Below, in pieces: positions 8,343 to 17,446 of a DNA stretch of 30,881 nucleotides; position 1 is the stretch's first letter; every line of letters begins with the position of its first letter. A program made the position numbers and the translations under genes. Below the pieces are notes generated by a model, which saw nothing but the letters and a program-made list of their open reading frames with translations, did no database searches and was not told the DNA's origin. This DNA comes from Clostridiales bacterium UBA1701. GTDB taxonomy: Bacteria > Bacillota > Clostridia > Oscillospirales > Oscillospiraceae. The DNA is taken from contig DCJL01000016.1 of the NCBI GenBank assembly GCA_002320035.1, positions 1-30,881 on the forward strand. Reading direction: 5' to 3'.

Positions 8343-10298
8343 ATGGATGCAAAATATTTAAAGCACATCCCCGAGGAAGATATATATCTTTTTAACACCG
8401 GCGACGCCCGCAAGGCATGGCTCTGCTATGGCTGCCGCTATATCCCCGAACTGGATGCCCACCGTTTTATTGTCTGGGCTCCAAACGCCCGGAGCGTGAG
8501 CCTGGTGGGCGATTTCAACGGCTGGGACAAGGCTGCCGCCCCTATGGAAAAGCTGGAGGGCGGCGTTTGGGCCATCTTCATGAAGGGCCTTTGCGAGGGG
8601 CAGAAGTACAAATACTGCGTGGACGGGGCCGACGGGCGGCAGGTTCTCAAGGCCGACCCCTTTGCCGCCTTCTCCGAGTGGGGCGAGCAGACCGCCTCCA
8701 TCATCTGGAACGGAGGCTCTTTCCACTGGCGGGATAAAAACTATCTGGACCGCCGGGCCAAAACCGATTTTATGCGCAGCCCCATGAGCATTTATGAGGT
8801 TCATCCCGGCTCCTGGCGCAGCTTTGAGGGCGGCGTAACCTACCGGAACCTGGCGGATTCCCTGGCGGACTACTGCCGGGATATGGGATTTACCCATGTG
8901 GAGCTGATGCCCATTACCGAGTACCCCTACGACGGCTCCTGGGGCTATCAGGTCACGGGCTATTACGCCCCTACCTCCCGCTACGGCAGCCCGGATGACT
9001 TTAAGTATTTTGTGGACAGGATGCACCGGGCCGGGATCGGCGTAATTATCGACTGGGTCCCCGCCCACTTTCCCAAGGACGAGCATGGCCTGGCCTGTTT
9101 TGACGGCTCTCCCATGTTCGAGTGCTGGGAGCGGCGCATGGCCGAGCATCCGGACTGGGGCACCCTTATTTTCGACTATGCCAGCAAGCAGGTCCAGAGC
9201 TTTCTTGTCTCCTCCGCCTGCAAGTTCTTTGAGGACTTCCATATCGACGGCATCCGGGTGGACGCGGTCAGCTCCATGCTTTATCTGGATTACGGCCGGC
9301 GGGACGGAGAGTACACACCCAACAAGTTCGGCGGCAACACGAATCTGGATGCGGTGGCGTTTCTGCAGAAGCTGAATAAGGCCATTCTGACTCAGTACCC
9401 CGGCGCGGTGACGGTAGCCGAGGAATCCACAGCCTTCCCGCTGATAACCGCGCCCCCGGAGGCGGGCGGCGTGGGCTTCAGCCTGAAATGGGACATGGGC
9501 TTCATGCACGATACCCTGGACTATATGCAGCTTGACCCTTATTTCAGAAGCTTTAACCACAACCGGATTACCTTTTCCATGATGTATGCCTTTGCGGAGA
9601 ACTATGTGCTGGCCTATTCCCATGATGAGGTGGTCCACGGAAAAAAGTCCATGCTGGACAAGATGAGCGGGGATTATGACCAGAAGTTCGCCTCCCTGCG
9701 CACCCTGTACGGCTTCCAGTTTGCCCACCCGGGGAAGAAGCTGAACTTTATGGGCAATGAGTTCGGCCAGTTCATTGAGTGGAACTGGAAGCAGGAGCTG
9801 GACTGGATGCTGCTGGATTATCCCCGGCATGAGCAGCTTCGGCAGTATTACAAAGAGCTGAACCGGCTTTACTGCGGCAACCCCGCTATGTATCTGGTGG
9901 ACCGCTCCTGGGACGGCTTCAAGTGGCTGAATGTGGACGATTCCGACCGCAGCTCCGTGGCCTTCCTCCGATCGGCGGAGGAAAAGGACAGCTATATTGT
10001 CTGCGTATGCAACTTTACCCCGGTCCAGTACGACGGCTTCCGCGTAGGCCTGCCCAGAGCCGGCACCCTCAAGGAAATACTCAGCAGCGACGAGCTCCGC
10101 TTCGGCGGCGGCGGCGTCAGAAATGCCACCGCCGTCCGCAGCCGCAAAAAGCCATTCCTCGATATGGAGCACTCCGCTGAAATCATACTTCCGGCCATGT
10201 CTGCCGTCTTCTTCCGTTACAAGCCCAGAAAGCAGCCCGAAAACAAAACGGAAGCGGCGGCGCCTGGGAAAACGGGCGGAAAGAAGAAAAAGAACTGA
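8343..10298 (+). CDS. glgB: 1,4-alpha-glucan (glycogen) branching enzyme
   Basis: This 651-aa enzyme cuts an alpha-1,4-glucan chain and rejoins it as an alpha-1,6 branch. An N-terminal CBM48 domain (about residues 30-115; FIVWAPNARSVSLVGDFNGW) is followed by a GH13 barrel. Catalytic regions are visible: DGIRVDAVSSM with nucleophile Asp307, VAEES with acid/base Glu360, and YSHDEVVHGKKSM with His427 and Asp428. The last 30 residues form a Lys/Glu-rich tail not needed for the fold. AGAGGAG precedes the ATG. It is the first gene of the glycogen operon, followed after about 107 bases by glgA. Confidence 0.96.
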   Translation: MDAKYLKHIPEEDIYLFNTGDARKAWLCYGCRYIPELDAHRFIVWAPNARSVSLVGDFNGWDKAAAPMEKLEGGVWAIFMKGLCEGQKYKYCVDGADGRQVLKADPFAAFSEWGEQTASIIWNGGSFHWRDKNYLDRRAKTDFMRSPMSIYEVHPGSWRSFEGGVTYRNLADSLADYCRDMGFTHVELMPITEYPYDGSWGYQVTGYYAPTSRYGSPDDFKYFVDRMHRAGIGVIIDWVPAHFPKDEHGLACFDGSPMFECWERRMAEHPDWGTLIFDYASKQVQSFLVSSACKFFEDFHIDGIRVDAVSSMLYLDYGRRDGEYTPNKFGGNTNLDAVAFLQKLNKAILTQYPGAVTVAEESTAFPLITAPPEAGGVGFSLKWDMGFMHDTLDYMQLDPYFRSFNHNRITFSMMYAFAENYVLAYSHDEVVHGKKSMLDKMSGDYDQKFASLRTLYGFQFAHPGKKLNFMGNEFGQFIEWNWKQELDWMLLDYPRHEQLRQYYKELNRLYCGNPAMYLVDRSWDGFKWLNVDDSDRSSVAFLRSAEEKDSYIVCVCNFTPVQYDGFRVGLPRAGTLKEILSSDELRFGGGGVRNATAVRSRKKPFLDMEHSAEIILPAMSAVFFRYKPRKQPENKTEAAAPGKTGGKKKKN

Positions 10299-10405
10299 AT
10301 GATCTGCCGGTAAATAATTTAATTGATCCAGTCTATCAATTCCCGGGCGGCCGCCGGTCCCGGGAACTTCATGAAAATCCTTCAGGCGGCAGAACGGAGA
10401 GGAAT

Positions 10406-11884
10406 ATGAAACGGGAATTCAGGGATATGCTTAAGGAACGCGGCAGGGAAGAACTGCCCCAGGTACTGCTGGTCTCCGCCGAGTGTGCGCCCCTTTCCAA
10501 GACGGGGGGGCTTGCGGATGTGGTGGGCACATTGCCCAAGGCCTTGAAAAAACTGGGCGTGGAAGCCCGGGTGATCACCCCTTATCACCGGGTCATAAAG
10601 GACAAATACTTTGGCCAAACCGAGCATATGTTTTATTTTTATACAGAGCTTGGCTGGCGGCGCGAATATGTGGGGATTGAGAAGCTGATTCTGGACGGCG
10701 TCACCATTTATCTGGTGGACAACGAGCGTTTCTTTAACGACAGGATTTACCGCGGCGATCGGGCCGAGCTTGAGCAGTATGCCTTTTTTACCCGGGCTGT
10801 GCTGGATGCCATCCCCAATCTGGACTTTGTGCCGGAGGTGATTCACTGCAACGACTGGCATACCGCCATGGTCCCCATGATAGCCCGCACCCAGTACCGG
10901 GGCTGTATGCAGGAGGGGCTGCGCTACCTGCTGACCATTCACAACATTGCCTACCAGGGCAAGTGCGGCTTTGCGCAGGTACAGGATCTGCTGAGCGTGG
11001 AGGATAAATACTATACGCCGGAGTTTATGGAACTTCACGGCTGCGCAAACTTCCTGAAGGCGGGCTGTGTCTTTGCCGACAGGATAAATACCGTCAGCCC
11101 CAGCTATGCCCGGGAAATTATGACTCCCTATTACGCCGAGGGCTTGGACGGGATCCTCAACGCCCGCGCAGCGCAGCTCTCCGGCATCATAAACGGCATT
11201 GATAAGGCCGTTTTCAACCCCCATTCCGACAAGAGCATCCCTGCCCACTATGACCGGGGCCATCTCAGGGGCAAGGCCGTCTGCAAGGCGGCGCTGCAGG
11301 AGCGCATGGGCCTTGCGCAGCGGCCGGAGGTGCCCCTTGTGGCCATGGTTACGCGCATGACTGAGCAGAAAGGCTTTGACCTTGTGACGGCGGTTCTTGA
11401 TGAAATGATGAGCCATGAGGACATGCAGTTCATGCTCCTGGGCACCGGGGACGCCCGCTTTGAAAACTTCATGCGCGAGGCTGAGGGCCGCTATAAGGGC
11501 CGTCTCTGCGCTTACATCGGTTACAGCGAGGAGCTGTCTCACCTGGTCTACGCCGGAAGCGATTTCTTCCTCATGCCCTCCCGCTTTGAACCCTGCGGCC
11601 TGAGCCAGATGATAGCCATGCGCTACGGCTCCATTCCCATCGTCCGGGAGACCGGCGGCCTGAGAGACACTGTTATCCCCTATAACCAGTTTACCGGGGA
11701 GGGCAACGGCTTTTCCTTCGCCAATTTTGACGCCTGGGAGATGCTTGCCGTGGTCCGTACCGCTTTGAGATGCTACGGCAATAAAGAAATAATGCAGGGA
11801 CTCATAAACCGCGCCATGCAGGCTGATTTCGGCTTTGCGCTCTCTGCACAGGAATACGCGAGGCTCTACATATGGATGCTCTGA
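10406..11884 (+). CDS. glgA: Glycogen synthase (ADP-glucose type, GT5)
   Basis: This 492-aa glucosyltransferase extends alpha-1,4-glucan from ADP-glucose. The N-terminal Rossmann domain carries the nucleotide-sugar motif SKTGGLADVVGTLPK (Lys32 onward) after a 17-residue extension, and HCNDWHTAM follows. The C-terminal domain has TRMTEQKGFDL and the catalytic segment PSRFEPCGLSQM with Glu395 of the E-x7-E region, then TGGLRDTV. GGAGAGG precedes the start. Its last 13 bases overlap the GH13 gene, implying translational coupling. No glgC is in the window, so ADP-glucose must be made elsewhere. Confidence 0.96.
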   Translation: MKREFRDMLKERGREELPQVLLVSAECAPLSKTGGLADVVGTLPKALKKLGVEARVITPYHRVIKDKYFGQTEHMFYFYTELGWRREYVGIEKLILDGVTIYLVDNERFFNDRIYRGDRAELEQYAFFTRAVLDAIPNLDFVPEVIHCNDWHTAMVPMIARTQYRGCMQEGLRYLLTIHNIAYQGKCGFAQVQDLLSVEDKYYTPEFMELHGCANFLKAGCVFADRINTVSPSYAREIMTPYYAEGLDGILNARAAQLSGIINGIDKAVFNPHSDKSIPAHYDRGHLRGKAVCKAALQERMGLAQRPEVPLVAMVTRMTEQKGFDLVTAVLDEMMSHEDMQFMLLGTGDARFENFMREAEGRYKGRLCAYIGYSEELSHLVYAGSDFFLMPSRFEPCGLSQMIAMRYGSIPIVRETGGLRDTVIPYNQFTGEGNGFSFANFDAWEMLAVVRTALRCYGNKEIMQGLINRAMQADFGFALSAQEYARLYIWML

Positions 11885-14277
11885 GCCCCGAGATCTCACA
11901 TTTTTCCGGCGCTCAGTCTTACCCGGTTTTCTTTGGCGGGGGATACCGGGAATGCTGGAGCGAGGATTACAGGCTTTCCATTGTCTATGAAAACCGCCGC
12001 TGTGTGGAGGCGGAGCCTGCGGAGGACCGCTGGAGGGCGGCCGGGGGTGACAGGGAGCTTGTGGAGCTTCTCAATTCCCCGGACTGCCCGCGCCTGACTG
12101 ATGAGTATTTTCAGGCTGCCGCCTCGGTGTATGCCGCAGCGAGGGACTGTGTCCGGCGGGGCCTGCCCCTTAGCCGGCTTTATGAGATCTTCCGCTCGCC
12201 GGCCAATGCCCTGACGGCGCCGGAGCTCATGCGCCTTCTGATGGACGACTGCGGCTTCTCCATGGCCGACGCTTATCAGACCACCGCCCGCTGCTGCGGG
12301 AATCTCCGCTCAGCGGGGCTTGATGTGGAGCGGGTCTGGCTTCTTCAGCCCCGCACTGCCCATGTGGTGAGTCTGCTGCGCGGCCTCTGCTCCAGCACCC
12401 TGGCGCTGGAACATGACGGGCGCTTTGCGGAATTCCGCAGTCCCGCCTGCGCCGTCCGCACGGGGGAACTGGTGACGCTGTCTTTCCGCATCCTGGGCGG
12501 CCGTGTGACAAGAGCCTGGGCTCTTGTCCGGGGGGATGATTTCAGCCATGAGTATCCCATGGAGCGCGTGGGAAACATGTATACCCTTACCTTTGCCGCA
12601 CCTCTTGTCCCTGCGGCGCTCTGGTATCAGTTCAGGATCGAGACGCCGGACAGCGCCCAGTGGCTCTGCCCGGATGAGAGCGGATACAGGGGCAGGCTCT
12701 CCGGCAGGGAGGGAGAGGGCTTCCGGCTTACGGTCTATAAAAAGGATTTTGACACGCCGGAATGGTTTCGCCGCAGCGTCATGTACCAGATCTTTCCCGA
12801 CCGCTTCGGCTTTTCGGACGACGCAACGGCGGAGCGGGGCATAGAATATCATCTCTCTTTGGGCCAGACCCCGGAGCTGCATAAAAGCCTTGCCGAGCCG
12901 CCCCGCTATCAGCCCCGCCCCTTTGAGGCCGCTTACAGCCCGGATGATTTTTACGGCGGCACTTTCCGGGGCATTGAGGAAAAGCTCCCTTATCTGAAGG
13001 GGCTGGGGGTGAGCTGTATTTATCTCAACCCCATCGTCGAGGCCCGCTCCAACCACCGCTACGACAGCGCTGACTATATGCGTCCCGACCCCATTCTGGG
13101 CAGCACGGAGGACTTCGTCCGTCTCTGTGAGAAGGCGGCGGCCCTTGGAATGCGCCTTGTTCTGGACGGGGTCTATTCCCATACCGGGGCCGACAGCGTC
13201 TACTTCAACCGCTGGGGCAGCTATCCCGGAAAGGGCGCCTGCCAGGGGGCGGAGTCTGCATTTTATCCCTGGTACGATTTTCGGCGTTTTCCCGACGAAT
13301 ACCGCTGCTGGTGGGGCTTTCAGGACCTGCCGGAGGTAGACGAGGAAAATCCGGCCTGGCAGGACTTCGTTATCAGCGGCGAAAACAGCGTTGTTAAAAC
13401 CTGGCTTCGCCGGGGAGCTTCCGGCTGGCGGCTGGATGTGGCGGACGAGCTGCCGGACGATGTACTGACCAAAATCAGAGACTCCGCCAAAGCCGAAAAG
13501 CCCGACGCGCTCATCCTGGGCGAGGTCTGGGAGGACGCGGTAATCAAGGAAAGCTATGGCGGCAGAAGAAATTACGCCCTGGGCTATTCTCTGGACAGCG
13601 TCATGAACTACCCCCTGCGCTCGGCGCTGTTGGACTTTGCCCACCGGCGTATTGACGCTTTTGAGCTCCGGGATTTTCTGGTAGGCCAGCAGATGAACTA
13701 TCCCAAGCCCATGTATTATGCCCTTATGAACCTGTTGGGCAGCCACGATGTGGATCGGATCCGCAGCGCGCTGGCGACGGAAGTGGTGATCCGGGGCCTC
13801 TCCCGGGAAGCGCAGCTCAAGCTCCGCTTCAGCGAGGCGGATCTGAACCGGGCCCTGGAGCTGGAACGGCTGTGCGCCGTGGTGCAGTTTTCCGTTCCCG
13901 GGGTTCCCAGCATCTATTACGGGGATGAGCAGGGGATGTGCGGCGTGTGCGATCCCTTTAACCGCCTTCCCTTCGTGGAAGGAGAGCGGGAGCTGCATGA
14001 TTTCTATGCTGCCCTTGCCGCCGCGCGCAATTCTTCCCCGGCTCTGTCCGCCGGCGAGGCGGTATTTTCTGCCGCCTCCACAGATGTGCTGCTGATTTTG
14101 CGTTATATAACAAAAGGACGGGATGCTTTTGGCCATCATGCTGAAAACGGCGCCTGGCTTGCGGTAATTAACCGGGGCGAGGCCGCCGAATTTGATGTGG
14201 ACTGCTCCGCCGCCGGTCATAGCCGGGTGCATGTAAGCATTGCTGCCGGAAAAGCGGAACTGATGAAGCTGTATTAA
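11872..14277 (+). CDS. GH13 alpha-amylase family enzyme (cyclomaltodextrinase/neopullulanase-like) with N-terminal extension
   Basis: This 801-aa protein joins three parts. The first 175 residues or so match no family I recognise and contain a helix-rich stretch. An Ig-like N-domain follows (about 180-295; LSFRILGGRVTRA), as in maltogenic amylases. The GH13 barrel starts at YQIFPDRF (about 307). Catalytic regions are DGVYSHTG, GWRLDVADE with nucleophile Asp522, LGEVWED with acid/base Glu551, and GSHDVDR with Asp626. Region II reads VADE where the related subfamily usually has VANE. A C-terminal beta domain ends the protein. No signal peptide is seen, so it should act in the cytoplasm on glycogen or maltodextrin. 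Its ATG lies inside glgA with only a weak site, which fits coupled translation. Confidence 0.9.
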   Translation: MDALSPEISHFSGAQSYPVFFGGGYRECWSEDYRLSIVYENRRCVEAEPAEDRWRAAGGDRELVELLNSPDCPRLTDEYFQAAASVYAAARDCVRRGLPLSRLYEIFRSPANALTAPELMRLLMDDCGFSMADAYQTTARCCGNLRSAGLDVERVWLLQPRTAHVVSLLRGLCSSTLALEHDGRFAEFRSPACAVRTGELVTLSFRILGGRVTRAWALVRGDDFSHEYPMERVGNMYTLTFAAPLVPAALWYQFRIETPDSAQWLCPDESGYRGRLSGREGEGFRLTVYKKDFDTPEWFRRSVMYQIFPDRFGFSDDATAERGIEYHLSLGQTPELHKSLAEPPRYQPRPFEAAYSPDDFYGGTFRGIEEKLPYLKGLGVSCIYLNPIVEARSNHRYDSADYMRPDPILGSTEDFVRLCEKAAALGMRLVLDGVYSHTGADSVYFNRWGSYPGKGACQGAESAFYPWYDFRRFPDEYRCWWGFQDLPEVDEENPAWQDFVISGENSVVKTWLRRGASGWRLDVADELPDDVLTKIRDSAKAEKPDALILGEVWEDAVIKESYGGRRNYALGYSLDSVMNYPLRSALLDFAHRRIDAFELRDFLVGQQMNYPKPMYYALMNLLGSHDVDRIRSALATEVVIRGLSREAQLKLRFSEADLNRALELERLCAVVQFSVPGVPSIYYGDEQGMCGVCDPFNRLPFVEGERELHDFYAALAAARNSSPALSAGEAVFSAASTDVLLILRYITKGRDAFGHHAENGAWLAVINRGEAAEFDVDCSAAGHSRVHVSIAAGKAELMKLY

Positions 14278-14291
14278 AGGAGAGTAGCGAT

Positions 14292-15392
14292 ATGAAAAAA
14301 CTTGGCTTCGGCCTTATGCGCCTGCCCCTGCTTGACAGGAAGGACCCCAAATCCATAGACATGGAGCTTTTGAAAAAAATGGTGGATACTTTTATAGCGC
14401 GTGGTTTCACCTATTTTGACACGGCCTGGATGTACTGCGGCTTTTCCAGCGAGAAGGCCGCAAAAGAGGCCCTGACCAGCCGTTACCCCAGAGAAAGCTA
14501 CACCCTTGCCACCAAGCTCCATGCGGAGTATTTCGACAGCGTGGAGAGCCGGGAGGCCATGTTTGGAAAGCAGCTTGAAAACACCGGCGTTGATTATTTT
14601 GATTATTATCTTCTCCACGACGTAAATGAAAAACATCTCGAGGTGTATGACAGCCTGGACTGCTTTACCTGGCTCGCGGAGAAAAAGGCACAGGGCCTTG
14701 TAAGGCATATGGGCTTTTCTTTCCATGACAGCCCGGAGCTTCTCGACAGGCTTCTCACTGAGCACCCGGATATCGAATTTGTCCAGCTCCAGATAAACTA
14801 TCTGGACTGGGAGAGCGAGAAGGTTCAGTCCCGCCGCTGCTATGAGACAGCGGTGAAGCACGGGAAAAAGGTCATCGTCATGGAGCCCGTGAAGGGCGGT
14901 ATCCTGGCCCAGGTCCCGGCTGAGGCGGCGGAAATGTTTGCCGGGAGGAACCCGGCGGCCACGGCGGCCTCCTGGGCGGTTCGATTTGCTGCCAGCCTTG
15001 AAAACGTGATGGTAGTGCTCAGCGGAATGAGCGACATGGCTCAGGTGCTTGACAATACCGCTACCATGACCGCCATGGAGCCGCTGAACTCCGGCGAGCG
15101 GGACATGCTCCTGAAAGCGGCGGAAATAATCCGCAGCCATATTGAAATCCCCTGCACCGCCTGTTCCTACTGCACCGAGGGCTGCCCCATGGGCATTCCC
15201 ATCCCCGGATATTTTTCGCTGTATAATCAGGCCAGGCAGGGCCGGGGCAGCTTCAGCGCCTATGAAAAGCTCTCCGAGGGAGCGGGGCTTGCCAGCGCCT
15301 GCGTGGGCTGCGGCCAGTGTGAGGGCGTCTGCCCCCAGCATCTGCCCATAAGGGAAAATCTCAAAAAAATTGCCGAGTATTTTGAAGACTGA
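14292..15392 (+). CDS. Aldo/keto reductase with C-terminal 4Fe-4S ferredoxin domain
   Basis: This 366-aa oxidoreductase has an AKR barrel (about residues 1-265) with the catalytic tetrad visible: Asp and Tyr in FDTAWMYC, Lys in ATKLH and His in LLHDV. A ferredoxin-like tail (about 280-355) carries CTACSYCTEGCP and CVGCGQCEGVCP, enough cysteines for two 4Fe-4S clusters. The combination is common in anaerobes; the physiological substrate is unknown and electrons may come from ferredoxin. AAAGGAG precedes the ATG 14 bases after the GH13 stop, so it may be transcribed with the glg operon. A strong terminator follows. Confidence 0.9.
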   Translation: MKKLGFGLMRLPLLDRKDPKSIDMELLKKMVDTFIARGFTYFDTAWMYCGFSSEKAAKEALTSRYPRESYTLATKLHAEYFDSVESREAMFGKQLENTGVDYFDYYLLHDVNEKHLEVYDSLDCFTWLAEKKAQGLVRHMGFSFHDSPELLDRLLTEHPDIEFVQLQINYLDWESEKVQSRRCYETAVKHGKKVIVMEPVKGGILAQVPAEAAEMFAGRNPAATAASWAVRFAASLENVMVVLSGMSDMAQVLDNTATMTAMEPLNSGERDMLLKAAEIIRSHIEIPCTACSYCTEGCPMGIPIPGYFSLYNQARQGRGSFSAYEKLSEGAGLASACVGCGQCEGVCPQHLPIRENLKKIAEYFED

Positions 15393-15399
15393 TAAAAAG

Positions 15400-15433
15400 C
15401 ATTCCCTCCGAAAAACCGGAGGGAATGTTTTTT
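15400..15433. terminator. Bidirectional terminator between converging genes
   Basis: An 11-bp perfect stem (15400-15410 and 15417-15427) is followed by T6 on the plus strand. On the minus strand the stem is followed by a T run from 15395-15399. It serves the aldo/keto reductase gene and the converging lipoprotein gene. Confidence 0.9.
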
Positions 15434-15439
15434 GCTTTT

Positions 15440-15898
15440 TCAGATCTTGAACTCTGCGGAGGCAATCGCCGTCTCGCCGTCGGGGCCGGCGAAGCGCTTG
15501 AGAACTCTGTACTCGCCCTGAGGCAGCTCACCGTAGCGTTCGCCGAAGTAGAGCATGGCTTCCTCGGTGCGCTCGGCGGGAAGATTGTAAATAACGGCAG
15601 GCGCGATGCCCTCCTGGCTGTCGGGCACGATGTACCATTTTCCATCCAGCTTTACCTCAAGGCGCTGAACCGCGTCGAAAGTGAATTCCTTGTCGGTAAG
15701 ATTAACAATAGCAGCCGCGGCCTCCTGGGTATTTGAGGTCATGGTTTTCTGCTTTATAAAAAGCTGGACCTGGGTGTTGACCTCTGCATCGTTATACTCA
15801 CTGATCGTGAGTTTGTCCGCGCTGAAGCCACTGGAGCCGCAGCCTGTCAAAGCAGCCATTATAAGAAGGGCGGAAACAATGGCAATCATTTTTCTCAT
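15440..15898 (-). CDS. Small lipoprotein with bacterial Ig-like domain
   Basis: The start at 15898 (152 aa) is chosen over an upstream ATG because AAGGAGAG lies at the right distance and the product then begins with a typical lipoprotein signal, MRKMIAIVSALLIMAALTGC; the lipobox LTGC gives the lipidated Cys. The mature part (about 130 aa) has VEVKLDGKWY-like and LPQGEYRVLKRF patterns that recall small bacterial Ig-like domains of clostridial lipoproteins. It should sit on the outer face of the membrane. The function is unknown. It lies 120 bases downstream of the AraC gene, separated by a hairpin. Confidence 0.8.
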   Translation of the reverse strand: MRKMIAIVSALLIMAALTGCGSSGFSADKLTISEYNDAEVNTQVQLFIKQKTMTSNTQEAAAAIVNLTDKEFTFDAVQRLEVKLDGKWYIVPDSQEGIAPAVIYNLPAERTEEAMLYFGERYGELPQGEYRVLKRFAGPDGETAIASAEFKI

Positions 15899-15983
15899 TT
15901 TGTTCTCTCCTTGTTTTGGTAGTTGCAATTTTGTCCTGCATGGATACAGACGCGGGCTTTTTGATCTTGTTCCCATATTTTCA

Positions 15984-16013
15984 GACCCCGGCTCAGATAA
16001 ATGAGCCGGGGTC
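15984..16013 (-). terminator. Hairpin between araC-like and lipoprotein genes
   Basis: A 12-bp perfect stem (15984-15995 and 16002-16013) with loop GATAAA lies 6 bases beyond the AraC-type gene's stop codon. The T run on the minus strand is weak, so partial readthrough into the lipoprotein gene is possible. Confidence 0.6.
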
Positions 16014-16018
16014 CTGTT

Positions 16019-17068
16019 TCAGAGCTTGAATTTTCTGAACGCGGAGGGGGTGACGCCCTCCCGATCCTTGAACAGATAAAGAAAATGGTTCGGGTTCGGG
16101 ATGCCAACAAGCTGGCAAATGTCCGAAATAGGCCGGGAAGAGTCGTAAAGCAGCGCTTTTGCCCGGTTTATGCGTACGTCTATAAGATAATCTATTGGAC
16201 TTTTTCCGATAAAGCGCTTGAACTCCCGGGCCATGTGGTATTTGCTAATGCTGAAAGTGCGGGCCAGCAGATCGAGATTAATGTCCTGCGAATAATTTTT
16301 ATCCAGGTAATTCTGGAGGCCTATTATTACGTCCGGAATGATTGCGGGCTTGCGGGCCGCCAGAGTTACAGCCATATCCAGCTCAAGAAAAAGGGCGAGC
16401 AGCAGGCTGTTGTAGAGCGGCGGGCTTTCCATGCTGCCGCTCTCCCGTGTGCCGAAAAGGTCCCATATGATTGAGCGAAATCGGGCGCCGGCGCCAAAAG
16501 TTAAAAAGGCAAGGCCGTTTTCCCGCAGATAAGCGCAGAGGCCGGGAAACAACTGGGAGTCAAAAGCGCCGTTGACACGGATAAAGGCGCATTCCCAAGG
16601 GGCGCCTGGATAAGCCCTGAAGTTCGGCTGCTGCCGGCAGTCTACGCATACGCAGTCATATTTGCGGCAGTGTACCGTTTTTCCGTTTGAATGCACATCG
16701 CCCTCTCCGCCTAGGGTGTAGCAGATCAAGGTGGCGTTTGGCATATAAATGCGCATACTGGAGGTGGACACCTTTACCATGGTCAGGCGGATCATTCCAA
16801 AGGACGAGGAATAGTCAAACTCAGAGAAGGATGAGAAAAATTTGGATTGCAGGATCTCCACATCGCCGTAGCTTATTCTGTCCTCATCCGAAGGGGGAGT
16901 CAGGCTGGAAGAATCGGCGTGGTCTATGAAGAAAGAGAGAAAATCTTCCGCCTGGTCGGTCTCATCGCTTCTTATGTCCTCTTCCGGAAGCGCACGCTGA
17001 ATAAAGTCCGAGAGGAAATAGTCATCCTCTGCCGGAAAATCGGGATAAAGCCAATTGCGTCCTATCAT
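16019..17068 (-). CDS. AraC-family transcriptional regulator
   Basis: This 349-aa protein ends in an AraC/XylS double helix-turn-helix domain (about residues 250-349), with LARTFSISKYHMAREFKRFIG in the first helical pair and ISDICQLVGIPNPNHFLYLFK in the second. The N-terminal 240 residues include an arabinose-type cupin-like sensor region (about 90-190; CYTLGGEGDVHSNGKTV). GGGAGG supports the ATG. It is divergent from the acyl-CoA dehydrogenase operon, with 378 bases between the start codons, so it is the natural candidate regulator of that operon. The effector is not readable; it may be the operon's substrate. Confidence 0.9.
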   Translation of the reverse strand: MIGRNWLYPDFPAEDDYFLSDFIQRALPEEDIRSDETDQAEDFLSFFIDHADSSSLTPPSDEDRISYGDVEILQSKFFSSFSEFDYSSSFGMIRLTMVKVSTSSMRIYMPNATLICYTLGGEGDVHSNGKTVHCRKYDCVCVDCRQQPNFRAYPGAPWECAFIRVNGAFDSQLFPGLCAYLRENGLAFLTFGAGARFRSIIWDLFGTRESGSMESPPLYNSLLLALFLELDMAVTLAARKPAIIPDVIIGLQNYLDKNYSQDINLDLLARTFSISKYHMAREFKRFIGKSPIDYLIDVRINRAKALLYDSSRPISDICQLVGIPNPNHFLYLFKDREGVTPSAFRKFKL

Positions 17069-17133
17069 GTTGAAGGCCTCCCAGTAAAAATATGCTGGAT
17101 AAAAGCATAAAATAGAGATTTTTTTCTTTTGCT

Positions 17134-17163
17134 ATTATAACATCAAAGGGAAACAGATGTAAA
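17134..17163 (-). promoter_or_regulatory. Promoter of the AraC-family gene
   Basis: On the minus strand, TTTACA (17158-17163) and a perfect TATAAT (17134-17139) are separated by 18 bases, which implies a leader of about 60 bases. Confidence 0.6.
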
Positions 17164-17314
17164 TCCGGTTTGTAAAAAAACTGCGCCCGCCAGATAAGAC
17201 CGGCGGTGAAACGCGGTTTTTCCCAGAAAATAAGGGGAAGTCGGCTGTGCTGACAGGATAAACAAAGGAATATTGTTATTTTGCTGACATTCTACATATC
17301 TTGCTGCAAGGGTA

Positions 17315-17343
17315 TTGACTAAAAACGAACAAAGCAAGATATA
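17315..17343 (+). promoter_or_regulatory. Candidate promoter of the acyl-CoA dehydrogenase operon
   Basis: TTGACT (17315-17320) has GATATA 17 bases downstream (17338-17343), with TATAGA at 17340-17345 as an alternative 19 bases away. The weak -10 fits a promoter that needs an activator such as the divergent AraC protein. No clear repeated operator was found by eye. Confidence 0.45.
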
Positions 17344-17446
17344 GAGAATTCAGAGCAGTTTATCTGATTTATTTTTCACAAGCAATGAGATACAATTCAA
17401 GCATCAGATGAAAGTATTCCAAATTCAAAACAGGAGGAAAAATAAA

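Noticed and set aside
8358..10172. A 604-codon open frame opposite glgB
   Set aside because: It is antisense to a complete branching enzyme with all catalytic motifs, and has no ribosome-binding site or domain pattern. The same holds for the long frames opposite glgA, the GH13 gene, etfBA and the CoA-transferase.
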